NCBI GenBank assembly: GCA_963702935.1 | Contig: OY969772.1 | Location: forward strand, 2,418,001-2,482,000 | DNA from: DAOTWA01 sp963702935 | Lineage (GTDB): Bacteria; Chloroflexota; Anaerolineae; Anaerolineales; Anaerolineaceae | Length of the DNA stretch: 64,000 nucleotides | Direction: 5' to 3' | Shown: piece by piece, positions 46,651 through 55,584 of the stretch | Layout of the letters: each line of letters opens with the position of its first letter | Numbering within the stretch: the first letter of the stretch is position 1 | Program-made: the position numbers and the translations under genes | The notes under the pieces: model-generated | The model's input: only the letters and a program-made list of their open reading frames with translations | Databases searched by the model: none | What the model was told of the DNA's origin: nothing

Positions 46651-47176
46651 ATGTCTGGCATCCCTTTACTTTAAAGTCGTGGTCGCCGGCGATGGGAACG
46701 TGGGCAAGACCTCTTTGGTGCGCCAGTACTGTGAAGGCAAGTTCCTCTCGTCCCGCATGATGACCATCGGGGTAGACTTCCAGACCAAGCTGGTGACGTT
46801 GGAGGAGCGCACCGTGAAGCTTTCGATCTGGGATATGGCCGGGCAGGAGCGCTTCCGGGTGGTGCGGGACAGTTTTTATAGGGGAAGCCTGGCGGCTGCC
46901 CTGATTTTCGATTTGAGCGTTCCCCAAACCCTGGTGAACCTGGTGGGCTGGTACCACGAGATCTTGAAAGTGGTGCCCGACCAGCACTTCGTGGTGGTGG
47001 GGAATAAGGTGGACCTGACCCCGGATGTGGACGACCGCTGGGGGAAAGAATTCGCGCGCATCCTGCGGGCCAGTTACGTGCGCACCAGCGCACTCACCGG
47101 CGAGGGTGTGCCCAGATTGTTCGAGTATCTGGCGCGGGCGGCGTTAAGAGACCCTAAAGGTTCCCCAAACCTTTAG
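46651..47176 (+). CDS. Rab/Ras-like small GTPase
   Basis: About 174 residues. All five G motifs are present: G1 GDGNVGKTS, G2 TIGVDF (the Rab-type effector region), G3 WDMAGQE with the catalytic Gln, G4 NKVD and G5 TSAL. Between them RFRVVRDSFYRGS mirrors the Rab switch II. The first strand (YFKVVVA) lies in the frame before the GTG at 46679; an ATG at 46651 reaches it if one C of a CCC run is removed, so I include that start. No C-terminal cysteine for a lipid anchor. It follows the roadblock-like gene directly. Prokaryotic Ras-like GTPases of this sort ('Rup') are mostly uncharacterised. Confidence 0.88.
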
Positions 47177-47186
47177 GGTCTCTTAA
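47144..47186. terminator. Perfect 19-bp palindrome containing both convergent stop codons (AGACCCTAAAG family, copy 3)
   Basis: Arm 47144-47162 pairs exactly with 47168-47186 around a 5-base loop. It encodes the last residues of the GTPase, supplies its TAG stop, and supplies the TAA of the opposite kinase gene. The arm core AGACCCTAAAGG matches the hairpins at 19478-19524 and 28646-28679. Confidence 0.85.
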
Positions 47187-50100
47187 CGGGAAAGCTGTTT
47201 GAGGAGGGCCGAGACTTCTGCGGTCGGGATGCCCCCATAACCACGCCAGCTCAGCTCTTGCAGGAGGCGGTTGAATTCGGCCTGGCCCCATTTAGGACGG
47301 CCGGTGCGAGCGATGCGGTCGGCGGCGTAGGCGCGCCGGCGGTTCAGGAAGACGCTCAAGAGCGCTCGCAAGCCGTCGTCGACCTGGACGGGCAAAAAGT
47401 CGAAATCCCAATCCAGACGCCAAAGCTTGAGCCAGGTATCGGCGCCGGTCGTGGCCAGGAAACGCCCGTCTACGGAAACGGCCAGGGCGGTGATCGGGCC
47501 GGCGTGGGCCTGGATCCTGCGCAGGCTCTGGCCGCCGGGCTCCCAGACGGTGAAACAGCCGTCTTCCTCCCCTGAAAACAGGAAACGGCCGTCGGGGGAG
47601 AGCGCCAATGCGCCGATGCGCCCCGCAACCCCCGTGATGATTTGCGGATCCACTTTGCCCCACAGGTCCCACAGGCGCAGGGTGCGGTCGAGGCCGCCCG
47701 AGAGGGCGAATTTGCCATCCGCGGACAGCGCCAGGGCGTCGATCACTTCGGCGTGGCCCTTGAAGACCTTCGAGCAGCGCCCGGAGACCAGGTCCCACAG
47801 GCGCAGGGTCCTGTCCCAGGAGGCGGAGAGCGCCCAGCGTCCGTCGGGCGCCAGGGCCACCGCGCGGACGTAATGCTCGTGGCCCTTGAGCAGGCGCAGG
47901 CTGACTCCCTTTTTCTAGATCCCACAGGCGCAGGGTGTTATCGTTGCTGCCCGAAAGGCCCAGGCGGCCGTCCTCGGAGACGTCTACGGCGTTGATCTGG
48001 CTGGTGTGTCCGGATAAAGCCTGAAGAGATTTCCCCGTGTTGACGTCCCACACGCGCAAGATGCCCTCCTCGCCGGCGGATAAAGCCAGCGGCGCGTCGT
48101 CCGCCAGAGCGATGGCGTTGATCTTGCCGGCGCCGGCGGAGAGACTCAATTTGGCGGAGGCGTTCTGCAAGTCCCACAGGGAGAGGGCGCCCTCTGCGCC
48201 CGGAAGGAGGGCCAGCAGGCCCTGGGACGAAAGGGCCAACCCGCTCGACCCGGACGGATTCGCCGGGATATTTCTCAGCAGCCAGATGCCGCGCAGCCCC
48301 GAGCGGATGCCTTTGTGGCCATTGCGCTCCCAGGCGGCCAGGAGGTGCGGGTTTTGCTGGTATTCGGGCAGCTTGCGCGGCGCAGCCAGCACCTTCTGCG
48401 CGCCGGAGTAATCGCCGGCGGCGTGCTTCTTTTCGGCTTCTTGCAATTGGGATTCGATCTGGGTGGTCAGGTCGAAGACTTCCTGCGAGCTGCGCGGCAG
48501 GACGGTGATGTAAGGCGCCTTGCGGCCGGCAGCGATCCACCACAGGCGCAAGGTCTGGTCGCTGCTGCCGGAAACGGCCAGCGTTCGATTGGGACACAGG
48601 GCCAGGGTGTTCACGGAGGAGACGTGCCCGCTAAAAGTGCGTATGCAGCGCCCGCTGGCCAGATCCCACAGCAGGATGCGGCCGTCGGTGCCGCCTGACA
48701 GCGCCCAGGCGTCGTTAGGCGCCAACCCCACCGCGCTGATGGCGTCGGTGTGGCCGCTATAGGAGCGCAGGGGGGCGCCCGTCTCCAGGTCGATGAGCCA
48801 TAGCCGGCGGTCTCCGGCCCCCAGCAGGGCCCGCTTGCCGTCCGAGGAAAGGCTGAGGTTGCTGGTGCAGGCCCTGATCCAGTCGATGGTCGCGAGGCAT
48901 TCCCCGCTGTTCAGGTCCCACACGCGCAACGTGTTGTCGTAGGAAGCCGATACCGCCCGCTTCCCGGCCGGGTCCACCGCCAGCGTCCAGACCGAATCTT
49001 TATGGCCGCTGAGGGTCAAGGCGCATTTCCCCGTCTCCAGGTTCCACAAGCGCAGGGTCGTATCGCTGGAGGCGGACAGGGCGCGCCTGCCATCCGGGGT
49101 GAAAGCCACGGCCTGGACGGTGTCTTCGTGGCCGGTGAAAACTTTCAGGCAGGCCCCGCTGACCAGATCCCACAGGCGCACTTCGTTATCCCAGCCCCCG
49201 GAAAGCCCGAAGCGCCCGGTGGGAGAAAAAGCCACCGCGTGCACCAGGCCGGTATGCCCCAGCAGGGTGCGCAGGCATTTGCCGTTGGCCGCGCTCCACA
49301 AGCGCACGCAATAGTCGTTATCGCCGGATAAGATCAGGTCTCCCTGGGCGGACAGGGCCACTGAGTTGACCATGCCCCCCGACCCGTAGAAGACTTGCAG
49401 GCAGCCGCCGGACACGGGGCGCAGGCGCTGGGCTTTGGCGGCCAGCTCCACCAGAGCGGGCATGTTTCCAAACCTCTCGATGGCCCCGCGAATGACGCGC
49501 TCGGCGGATTGGACGTCGCCGCGCTCCAGGTGAACCAGCGAGAGCAGGTAAGGCGACTGCCAGTCCATGGGATGGTTGCGCTGGCTCTCCTGCAAGGTTT
49601 CCACGACTTCACGATCCGTGAGGTGCGCGTTGCGCCACAGGAACAGGCTGTGGTTGTAGAGCGCCACCGGGTGGGCGGCCTCGGCCAGCAGGGCCGTCTC
49701 GAAGAAGCGCTCGGCTTCCGCTTCGCGGCCCAGGTCCACCATCGACACGGCGCGGTTGTTCAAGGTATCCGCGAGCATCGTTTCCGTGTGCGGCTCTGAG
49801 CGCGGGTAGGGCCGGCCAACCTCCCTGGCGTACATGGCTTGCAAGTCGGCCGCCAGGCTGCGCATGTCTCCCGGCCGGTCTTGCGGATCCAGGGCGAAGC
49901 ACTGGCGCAGCAATCCTCCCAGCGCGGGGGGCATCCGCGCGTCTGGGGAGGCCAGGTGGGTCTCCAAAGCGTCCAAAGCGTAGGGGCCGAAATTCCAGGT
50001 CTTCTTGCCCGTGAACATCTCCAGCACCGAGACCGCCCAGCTCCACATGTCGGTGCGGCGAGAAAGCGGCCGGGCGGCGGCCTGCTCGGGCGAACAGTAA

Positions 50101-50750
50101 GCGGGGGTCATGCCCAGGGCATCCACCAGGACGCTCTTATTCCCGCCCAAATCATCAGGCTTGAAGCGCGGCGCCATTCCCCCCGGGCGGGCCGTGGCCT
50201 GGGCCTGCGCCATGCCAAAATCGGTGACCTTGGCGGTGCCGTCTCGCGCCAGGAGCAGGTTGGCGGGCTTGACGTCTTGATGCACCACGCCTTTTTCGTG
50301 GGCGAAGTGCAAGCCCCAGGCGAACTGGATGGCGATGTCCAGCAGGCGGGGGAGCATCTTGCGCGGATCTTGGTTATACAGCCAGCCCTGCTCGATGCCA
50401 TCCGCCAGCGTGCCGCCCTCGACGTATTCCATGAATATGCGCGGGATGCCCTTCACCACGCGAATGTAATAGCAGCTTACGATGTGGGGATATAAACCGA
50501 GGTTCACCCAGGTTTCGGCTTCGTGGATGAAGCTTTCCAGGCCGGCTTCACCCTCGAGCATGTCGCCCCGGGGACTTTTGATGGCCAGATCGATGCCCCA
50601 GCCGGGATGATGCACGCGATAAACGTAGGCCATGCCGCCGCTGGTGTAAACCTGCCTGACCTGGTAGGTGTCCAGAATCAAATCGCCCACCTGCCATTCA
50701 GGTGCGCTACGAGATGGGTCACGCGAGGGCTCGAGCATGTTGACGGTCAT
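47183..50750 (-). CDS. Ser/Thr protein kinase with TPR-like linker and two seven-bladed WD40 propellers (frameshift at 47907)
   Basis: About 1,188 residues. The kinase domain (~20-310) has the ATP Lys in LAIKSPRGD, catalytic loop VVHQDVKPANLL (Arg of HRD replaced by Gln), DFGM and APE-like CSPEQAA. A helical TPR-like linker (~330-440) follows, then seven WD40 repeats (~450-750), a spacer with a short helical pair, and seven more repeats. The frame breaks at a CCC run (47907-47909, plus strand). Removing one base rejoins LRLWDLEKG to the last four blades and a C-terminal tail ending LLKQLSR. WD40 propellers usually bind proteins; the kinase may phosphorylate or recruit partners such as the neighbouring GTPase, which is inference. 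Confidence 0.9.
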
Positions 50751-50787
50751 CCCGTTTCATTTTACCGCCACTTGGAACAGTTGAGAA

Positions 50788-50835
50788 CCAGTTTGTAAAT
50801 CAAGTTTGACAAACTGGCGATGCCTGGCCTATAAT
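50788..50835 (+). promoter_or_regulatory. Citrate synthase promoter with operator-like inverted repeat
   Basis: TTGACA at 50806-50811 and TATAAT at 50830-50835 (18-base spacer). A perfect 9-bp inverted repeat, CCAGTTTGT (50788-50796) and ACAAACTGG (50809-50817), overlaps the -35. The site lies between the divergent kinase and citrate synthase genes. Confidence 0.7.
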
Positions 50836-50943
50836 TAATACGATGATTTTGCGAGACTTTATCTCATATCGAGCGCCGCAGGGGGCAGCCTCAGTATGCC
50901 AAGGGGAAGGATTTATCAGCCAACAGCAGTAAGGAGCAGATCC

Positions 50944-52332
50944 ATGCCAACTGAAGAAAACGTTGCAGCCCAAAAAGAGATGCCCGCCCCCAAATCGATC
51001 CGCATGCCCGGCGATTGTAAAACAATTTTATGCGAGAGGATCTCTGCCAAGCTTCCCACGTGGCGGGAACGGGTGTTGCACCTGCTGAGGGATCACGGTT
51101 CCTTCGTGGTGAGTGAAGTGACCGTGGAGCAGATCTACGGCGGCATCCGGGGAGTGCACGTCCAGGTGAGCGACATCTCGTACGTCGATCCGCAGCAGGG
51201 CATCCGCATTCGCGGCTATACCATCCCCGAGCTGTTGGAGCGGCTGCCCAAGCCTAAAGACGCGACTTACCCGTTGGCCGGCGGATTGTACTATCTGCTC
51301 ATGGCCGACGAGCTGCCCACGCTGGAACAGGCGCTCATGGTCGAGGAAGAATGGCAGAACCGCAGCGCCCTTCCGGATTACGTGTTCGAAGTGTTGAAGT
51401 CCCTGCCGCGCAGCACGCACCCCATGACCATGCTCTCGACCGCCATCCTGGCTCTGCAGAACCAGTCCGTGTTTGCCCGGCTGTACGAGAAGGGGCTGCA
51501 AAAATCGGATTACTGGGAAGCTTACCTGGAAGATAGCCTCAACCTGACGGCCAAGCTGCCCTCCCTGGCGGCTTACATCTATAATCTGAAGTACCGCGAC
51601 GGCCAATACGTGCCGCCCGAGCCGGAATATTGCTGGAGCGGCAACTTCGCCCACATGATCGGCCGCTCCGACGATAAAGAATACATGGACCTGTGCCGGC
51701 TGTTCTTCTTGCTGCACTGCGACCACGAGGGCGCCAACGTCAGCGCGCACGCCTCTGCCCTGGTTTCCTCGGCGCTTTCGGACGTGTATTATTCCTCTTC
51801 GGCGGCCATGAACGGCCTGGCCGGACCGCTGCACGGCCTGGCGAACCAGGAATGCCTGGAATGGCTCCTGGGCGTGCAGGCCAGCTTCTCTTCCTTCCCG
51901 ACGGAAGACCAGTTGGAGAGCTATATCTGGGGCTGGCTGAATTCGGGGCGCATCATCCCGGGCTACGGCCACGCCGTGCTACGGGTGACCGACCCGCGCT
52001 TCATGGCGCAATTAGAATTCGGCAAGCAGCACATGCCGGAGGACGAGCTGTTCAAGCTGGTAGAGCTGACCTACCAGGTGGTGCCGCGCGTGCTCAGCCA
52101 GTTTGGCAAGGTGAAGAACCCCTGGCCGAACGTGGACGCCATCACCGGCACCCTGCAATATCACTTCGGCCTGCGCCAGTTCGATTTCTATACCGTGTTG
52201 TTTGGCGTCAGCCGCCTCTTGGGATTGACCTCGCACGCGGTCTGGGCGCGCGCCTTGAACAAGCCCATCGAGCGACCCAAATCGCTCACCACGCGTATGT
52301 TAGAGGAAATGGCCGACCGGGGCAAGCGTTAA
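50944..52332 (+). CDS. gltA: Citrate synthase, long (eukaryote-like) type
   Basis: 462 residues from the ATG at 50944, chosen for its AAGGAG; the frame opens earlier at 50896. The catalytic triad is visible: His in LHCDHEGANVSAH, His in IIPGYGHAVLR and Asp in NVDAITGTLQ. The length and the YVDPQQGIRIRGYTIPELL opening fit the large citrate synthases related to mitochondrial enzymes rather than the shorter hexameric type. It condenses acetyl-CoA and oxaloacetate, entry to the TCA cycle, consistent with a respiratory lifestyle. Single gene with its own promoter and a putative operator. Confidence 0.95.
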   Translation: MPTEENVAAQKEMPAPKSIRMPGDCKTILCERISAKLPTWRERVLHLLRDHGSFVVSEVTVEQIYGGIRGVHVQVSDISYVDPQQGIRIRGYTIPELLERLPKPKDATYPLAGGLYYLLMADELPTLEQALMVEEEWQNRSALPDYVFEVLKSLPRSTHPMTMLSTAILALQNQSVFARLYEKGLQKSDYWEAYLEDSLNLTAKLPSLAAYIYNLKYRDGQYVPPEPEYCWSGNFAHMIGRSDDKEYMDLCRLFFLLHCDHEGANVSAHASALVSSALSDVYYSSSAAMNGLAGPLHGLANQECLEWLLGVQASFSSFPTEDQLESYIWGWLNSGRIIPGYGHAVLRVTDPRFMAQLEFGKQHMPEDELFKLVELTYQVVPRVLSQFGKVKNPWPNVDAITGTLQYHFGLRQFDFYTVLFGVSRLLGLTSHAVWARALNKPIERPKSLTTRMLEEMADRGKR

Positions 52333-52368
52333 CCGGGGCCGGGCCTTTCTCGAGCTAAACTAGAAGAA

Positions 52369-52440
52369 CCACCACAGAGGCACGGAGATCACAGAGGAAA
52401 TCCTAATAAGACTCTGTGGACTCCGTGCCTCTGCGGTGAA
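52369..52440. repeat. Inverted repeat, CCACAGAG family, copy C
   Basis: ACCACCACAGAGGCACGGAG on the left pairs imperfectly with CTCCGTGCCTCTGCGGTGA on the right. Same family as 18172-18247 and 36417-36494. It follows citrate synthase. Confidence 0.72.
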
Positions 52441-52543
52441 GATGCTCTCCCGGTGATCGGCCCGTTTTGAAGGCAAGAACCGGATAGATTCCCCCTTGGA
52501 TAGGTCGTATAAAAAGTATAATGGATCATCCTTGGAGGCTCGC

Positions 52544-53509
52544 ATGAATTCCACCGGTTCTACCCACGAACACGTCAACCAGGCCAGCTCGTTGGCCATT
52601 TGGGCCGCATTGATCGCAATTTACATCACGTGGGGGTCTACGTATCTGGCCATCCGCTTTGCCGTGGAGACCATGCCCCCCTTTTTCATGGCCGCGATCC
52701 GTTTCTTCATAGCCGGCTCGATCTTGTTCGCCTGGCGGCGGTTGGCGGGGGATCCCCTACCGACGCGGCGCCAGTGGCGCTCTGCGGCGGTGGTAGGCCT
52801 GTTCTTGCTGTTGGGTGGAAATGGCGCCATCGTGTGGGCCGAGCAGACGCTCCCCTCGGGGATTGCCTCGCTGATGATCGGCACCGTGCCGCTGTGGATG
52901 GTGCTTCTGGATGCGCTGCGGCCCGGCGGGCGCCTGCCCGCCTGGCAGGCCCTGTTGGGCGTGGTGATCGGCTTTGGCGGGATCCTGCTGTTGTTCCTGC
53001 CCGGCCAGGCGGTGGGCGGGCAAGCCCTGCCCCTGGGCGGGCTTCTGGTAGTGTTCTTGGGGTCGTCTTTGTGGGCCACTGGGTCGCTCTACAGCCGCCA
53101 CGCGGCCCTGCCGGCCTCGCCGCTGATGGGCACGGCCATGGAGATGCTGGCGGGCGGAGCGGGCCTGCTGGTAGCCGGGTTCTTGACCGGCGAGCCGGCC
53201 CAGCTTCACCTGGCGGAGATCACTTCGAAATCTCTGCTCGGATTGGCTTACCTGATCGTCTTTGGATCGCTGGTGGGGTTCGCCTGTTACACCTGGCTGC
53301 TGCGTTCGGCTCCCACTTCACTGGTCTCGACGTATGCCTACGTCAACCCGGTGGTGGCGATCTTCATGGGATACCTGCTGGCCGGCGAGCAGCTCAATTT
53401 TCGCACCCTGGTGGCCGCAGCCATCATCCTGGGCTCGGTGGTGCTCACCACGCGCGTAGGGAATAAGCCGGCGGCCAGAGCGGCGCCGGTCGGGGTGGGG
53501 GACGATTGA
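52544..53509 (+). CDS. EamA/DMT-family exporter (YedA-like)
   Basis: 321 residues with ten membrane helices in two EamA halves. The first helix carries IYITWGSTYLAIRF and the end of the first half carries WAEQTLPSGIASLMIGTVPLW in two overlapping helices, which identify the YedA-type branch. The second half has SSLWATGSLYSRHAAL and TSTYAYVNPVVAIFMGYLLA. The ATG at 52544 has GGAGG eight bases upstream. Drug/metabolite exporters of this branch export amino acids or small metabolites; specificity unknown. Transcribed alone after the repeat. Confidence 0.92.
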   Translation: MNSTGSTHEHVNQASSLAIWAALIAIYITWGSTYLAIRFAVETMPPFFMAAIRFFIAGSILFAWRRLAGDPLPTRRQWRSAAVVGLFLLLGGNGAIVWAEQTLPSGIASLMIGTVPLWMVLLDALRPGGRLPAWQALLGVVIGFGGILLLFLPGQAVGGQALPLGGLLVVFLGSSLWATGSLYSRHAALPASPLMGTAMEMLAGGAGLLVAGFLTGEPAQLHLAEITSKSLLGLAYLIVFGSLVGFACYTWLLRSAPTSLVSTYAYVNPVVAIFMGYLLAGEQLNFRTLVAAAIILGSVVLTTRVGNKPAARAAPVGVGDD

Positions 53510-53588
53510 CAGAGAATCCCGTTACGAGGCAGGAGAGCTTCCAGGATAGCAACGAGGTCCTTCGCCCCGCTCAGGACGACAGGGCAGG

Positions 53589-53930
53589 TTAATTGAATCC
53601 CAACGCGAAAACAAGGATGCCAAGGGTGACGACCACCCACCAGTAGGGGGTATTGAGCGGGTGGGAAAGCACGGTTGGATTGAGCAGGGAGCCAGCGCCG
53701 ATCACCACCACCCCGGCGGCCACCAGGTACCAATTGGTGATGTTGAACAACATGGCCTGCGCATCCACAGGCGGGCCGCCGCCCTTCTTCTTCCTGCCCC
53801 CCTTGCGCATGGCGTGCTGGGCGGCCAGGGCTTTGGCGCGGCGGTTTCTGACTTGATGCAGGAGGATCAGACGGGTGTAAAAGATCGCCACGGCTATCAG
53901 GATAACGACGGTACCCAAATCCAGTTTCAT
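53589..53930 (-). CDS. Small membrane protein of unknown function
   Basis: 113 residues. Three hydrophobic segments (TVVILIAVAIFYTRLILLH, WYLVAAGVVVIGAGSLL and YWWVVVTLGILVFALGF) with a strongly basic loop RKGGRKKKGGG between the first two, which should face the cytoplasm. A conserved-looking short membrane protein; no family recognised. Its ATG has AGGAGG a few bases upstream. It is 57 bases from the DUF2877 gene on the same strand and could be the last gene of that unit. Confidence 0.65.
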   Translation of the reverse strand: MKLDLGTVVILIAVAIFYTRLILLHQVRNRRAKALAAQHAMRKGGRKKKGGGPPVDAQAMLFNITNWYLVAAGVVVIGAGSLLNPTVLSHPLNTPYWWVVVTLGILVFALGFN

Positions 53931-53987
53931 GAAGCCTCCTTGTCTGCGTCCGCTCCCTTAAAAACTGTTGGGTAGCCGGAAGCCGGG

Positions 53988-54998
53988 TCAGCGGTGGGAT
54001 GCGGTCAGAGCCAGGGCCATCCCGATCAGGGAATCCGCGCCAGAGCTGTTTCCCCAGCCCAGCAGGCCAGAGACGGCCTCCGCGGGCTGGATAGAAGCCC
54101 CCTCTCCCAGCACCAGGTAATCGAGAGCGCGGATCAGGCGTTCGTCGGCGCCGCCGATCGTGGCGCAGTCGATCAGGTTGGCGCTCAGGGTGGTGGTATG
54201 CGCATAGGCTGCTTGCACCAGCGCCTGGTTGAGGGTATAGAAGCCATCCGCCGGGGCGAACAGCCCGCGCCAGCGGTTCAAGGCCAGCAAGAAGCCGGCG
54301 ACCACGTCGTCGCCGGAAGGGGTCAGGCCGTTGCCGCGCCCCAGCAACGGCTGCAGCGAAAGCGCGGCCTCCCGCTCGCGATCCTCCATCAAAGCCTGGC
54401 GGCAGGCGTTAAAGACCGGGCGTAAGTCTTCCACCGGCTCCTCCGCCGGCTCCCGGCCGGCCAGGGCCAGCAGAGAATGCATGAAGGCATCCGCTCCCGG
54501 GCTGCTCTTATGAGCGACCAGGCCGCCGGCAACCCCGCGAATGCGCTCCAGGCGGGAAGCATACGTCGAGGAGGCGCTGGCGGGCCGGCTGGGCCGCCAT
54601 ACCTGGCCCTGCGCAGTGGCAAGATGCAGGTCGGCGGAAGGGAAGAACAGCTCCCCAGCGCGGATGTCTGCCTGCACGCTGGCGTCCAGGTGGTCCAGCA
54701 CGTGGGCGGCCCCGTGGAGGTTCAGCGTGAGCGGTCCCCGGTGCGGCTCGCGGGAGAGGAACACGATCCAGCCGCTTTCGGCTCGCAGGAAGGCGCCCCG
54801 CGAGGTATGCCCCACCAGGATGGCCGGTTGGTCGACAGAAAGAATGCGATGCGCCACCCAGCCAATGCTGGCGAAGGTGAATGTGGATTCACTGAGCTGT
54901 TGGGCGGAAGTCAGTAAAGGTTGCAAAGATTGAATGATCCGAAAGCGGAGGTCAGGTTCAACTGTTTTGTGGGCTAAAAGGACATTAAGATTATACAC
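53988..54998 (-). CDS. DUF2877 protein (AllH-like)
   Basis: About 300-337 residues. A central block HSSPGADAFMHSLLALAG... leads to the family signature GRGNGLTPSGDDVVAGFLLAL, with the Asp-Asp pair, and then TTTLSANLIDCATIGGADERL, as in DUF2877. E. coli YlbF/AllH of this family has been assigned to oxamate carbamoyltransferase in allantoin catabolism; here the other subunits are absent. The start is uncertain: the GTG at 54998 is the first candidate beyond repeat DNA but lies beside a TATAAT on the minus strand (54990-54995), and a shorter start is possible. It is divergent from the xanthine-dehydrogenase-family operon. Confidence 0.8.
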   Translation of the reverse strand: MYNLNVLLAHKTVEPDLRFRIIQSLQPLLTSAQQLSESTFTFASIGWVAHRILSVDQPAILVGHTSRGAFLRAESGWIVFLSREPHRGPLTLNLHGAAHVLDHLDASVQADIRAGELFFPSADLHLATAQGQVWRPSRPASASSTYASRLERIRGVAGGLVAHKSSPGADAFMHSLLALAGREPAEEPVEDLRPVFNACRQALMEDREREAALSLQPLLGRGNGLTPSGDDVVAGFLLALNRWRGLFAPADGFYTLNQALVQAAYAHTTTLSANLIDCATIGGADERLIRALDYLVLGEGASIQPAEAVSGLLGWGNSSGADSLIGMALALTASHR

Positions 54999-55584
54999 TG
55001 CTCTGCAAGCCTTGCGAAGGCCCCTTCGAAGTCGAAGTATGGCGTTCTCAAGAATAATGGGTGTCATTGCGAGGCGGGCGTTCTTTGCCCGCCGAAGCAA
55101 TCTGGCAGTCGGCGTTGAGATCGCCACGCCCTGGCGCGCTGCGTGCCCGTAGGGTAGTCAGCCTTCTCCAGGCCGAGCTTTGCTGAATTACAAATGACAC
55201 TACTATTTAGTGCCTTTTATAAGTTGCGTGAAGGAACCTTTCCAGTCAATATTATTAAGCAATTCGGGCTGCTTCTCACAGCCGCCGTCCAATCTGAATA
55301 TTCTCCCATTGCGTGGATTTCAACGCAGCTCGTTTGCTATTGCGTTTCCAGTGCGAAATACGGTTCAGGCCAGTAGTGCCAGTGCTTTGCAAGAGTAATT
55401 TAGCCCTCAGCGCAGGTACAGCACGGTATAGTCATGATGACCGCAGACCTTACTGGAATCCCTTCTTTTACTGTTCTCTCTGAACGGTTCTCTCTCCCTG
55501 CGCCTCTCAATCGATCTAAATCCCCACCGTTACCGCCGGAGGATGGATTCCGGATTTAACCTGCTTTTCTGGAGAGGAAATCCT
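54999..55584. other. 586-bp intergenic region, repeat-rich, before the molybdenum hydroxylase operon
   Basis: Holds one arm of the CTTGCGAAGG repeat (55008-55020), the truncated MITE-like copy (55039-55156) and about 400 bases (55157-55584) with no gene, promoter or repeat that I can support. Two short overlapping frames at 55194-55398 have no ribosome binding site or similarity. Confidence 0.55.
55039..55156. repeat. Truncated copy of the MITE-like element
   Basis: Begins with the same 12-bp terminal sequence ATGGCGTTCTCA as 20674 and follows it for about 115 bases (GTCATTGCGAG, GCGTTCTTTGCCCG, GAGATCGCCACGCCCTGGCG), then diverges near GTGCCCGTAGGG. The right terminal repeat and any duplication are missing, so it is a relic. 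Confidence 0.75.

Noticed and set aside
47292..47905. Continuation of the long kinase frame past the frameshift
   Set aside because: The residues become Arg/Pro/Gly-rich nonsense, whereas the neighbouring frame continues the WD40 repeats exactly.
55194..55398. Two short overlapping frames before the FAD-subunit gene
   Set aside because: No ribosome binding site, no domain, and different compositions in each frame.
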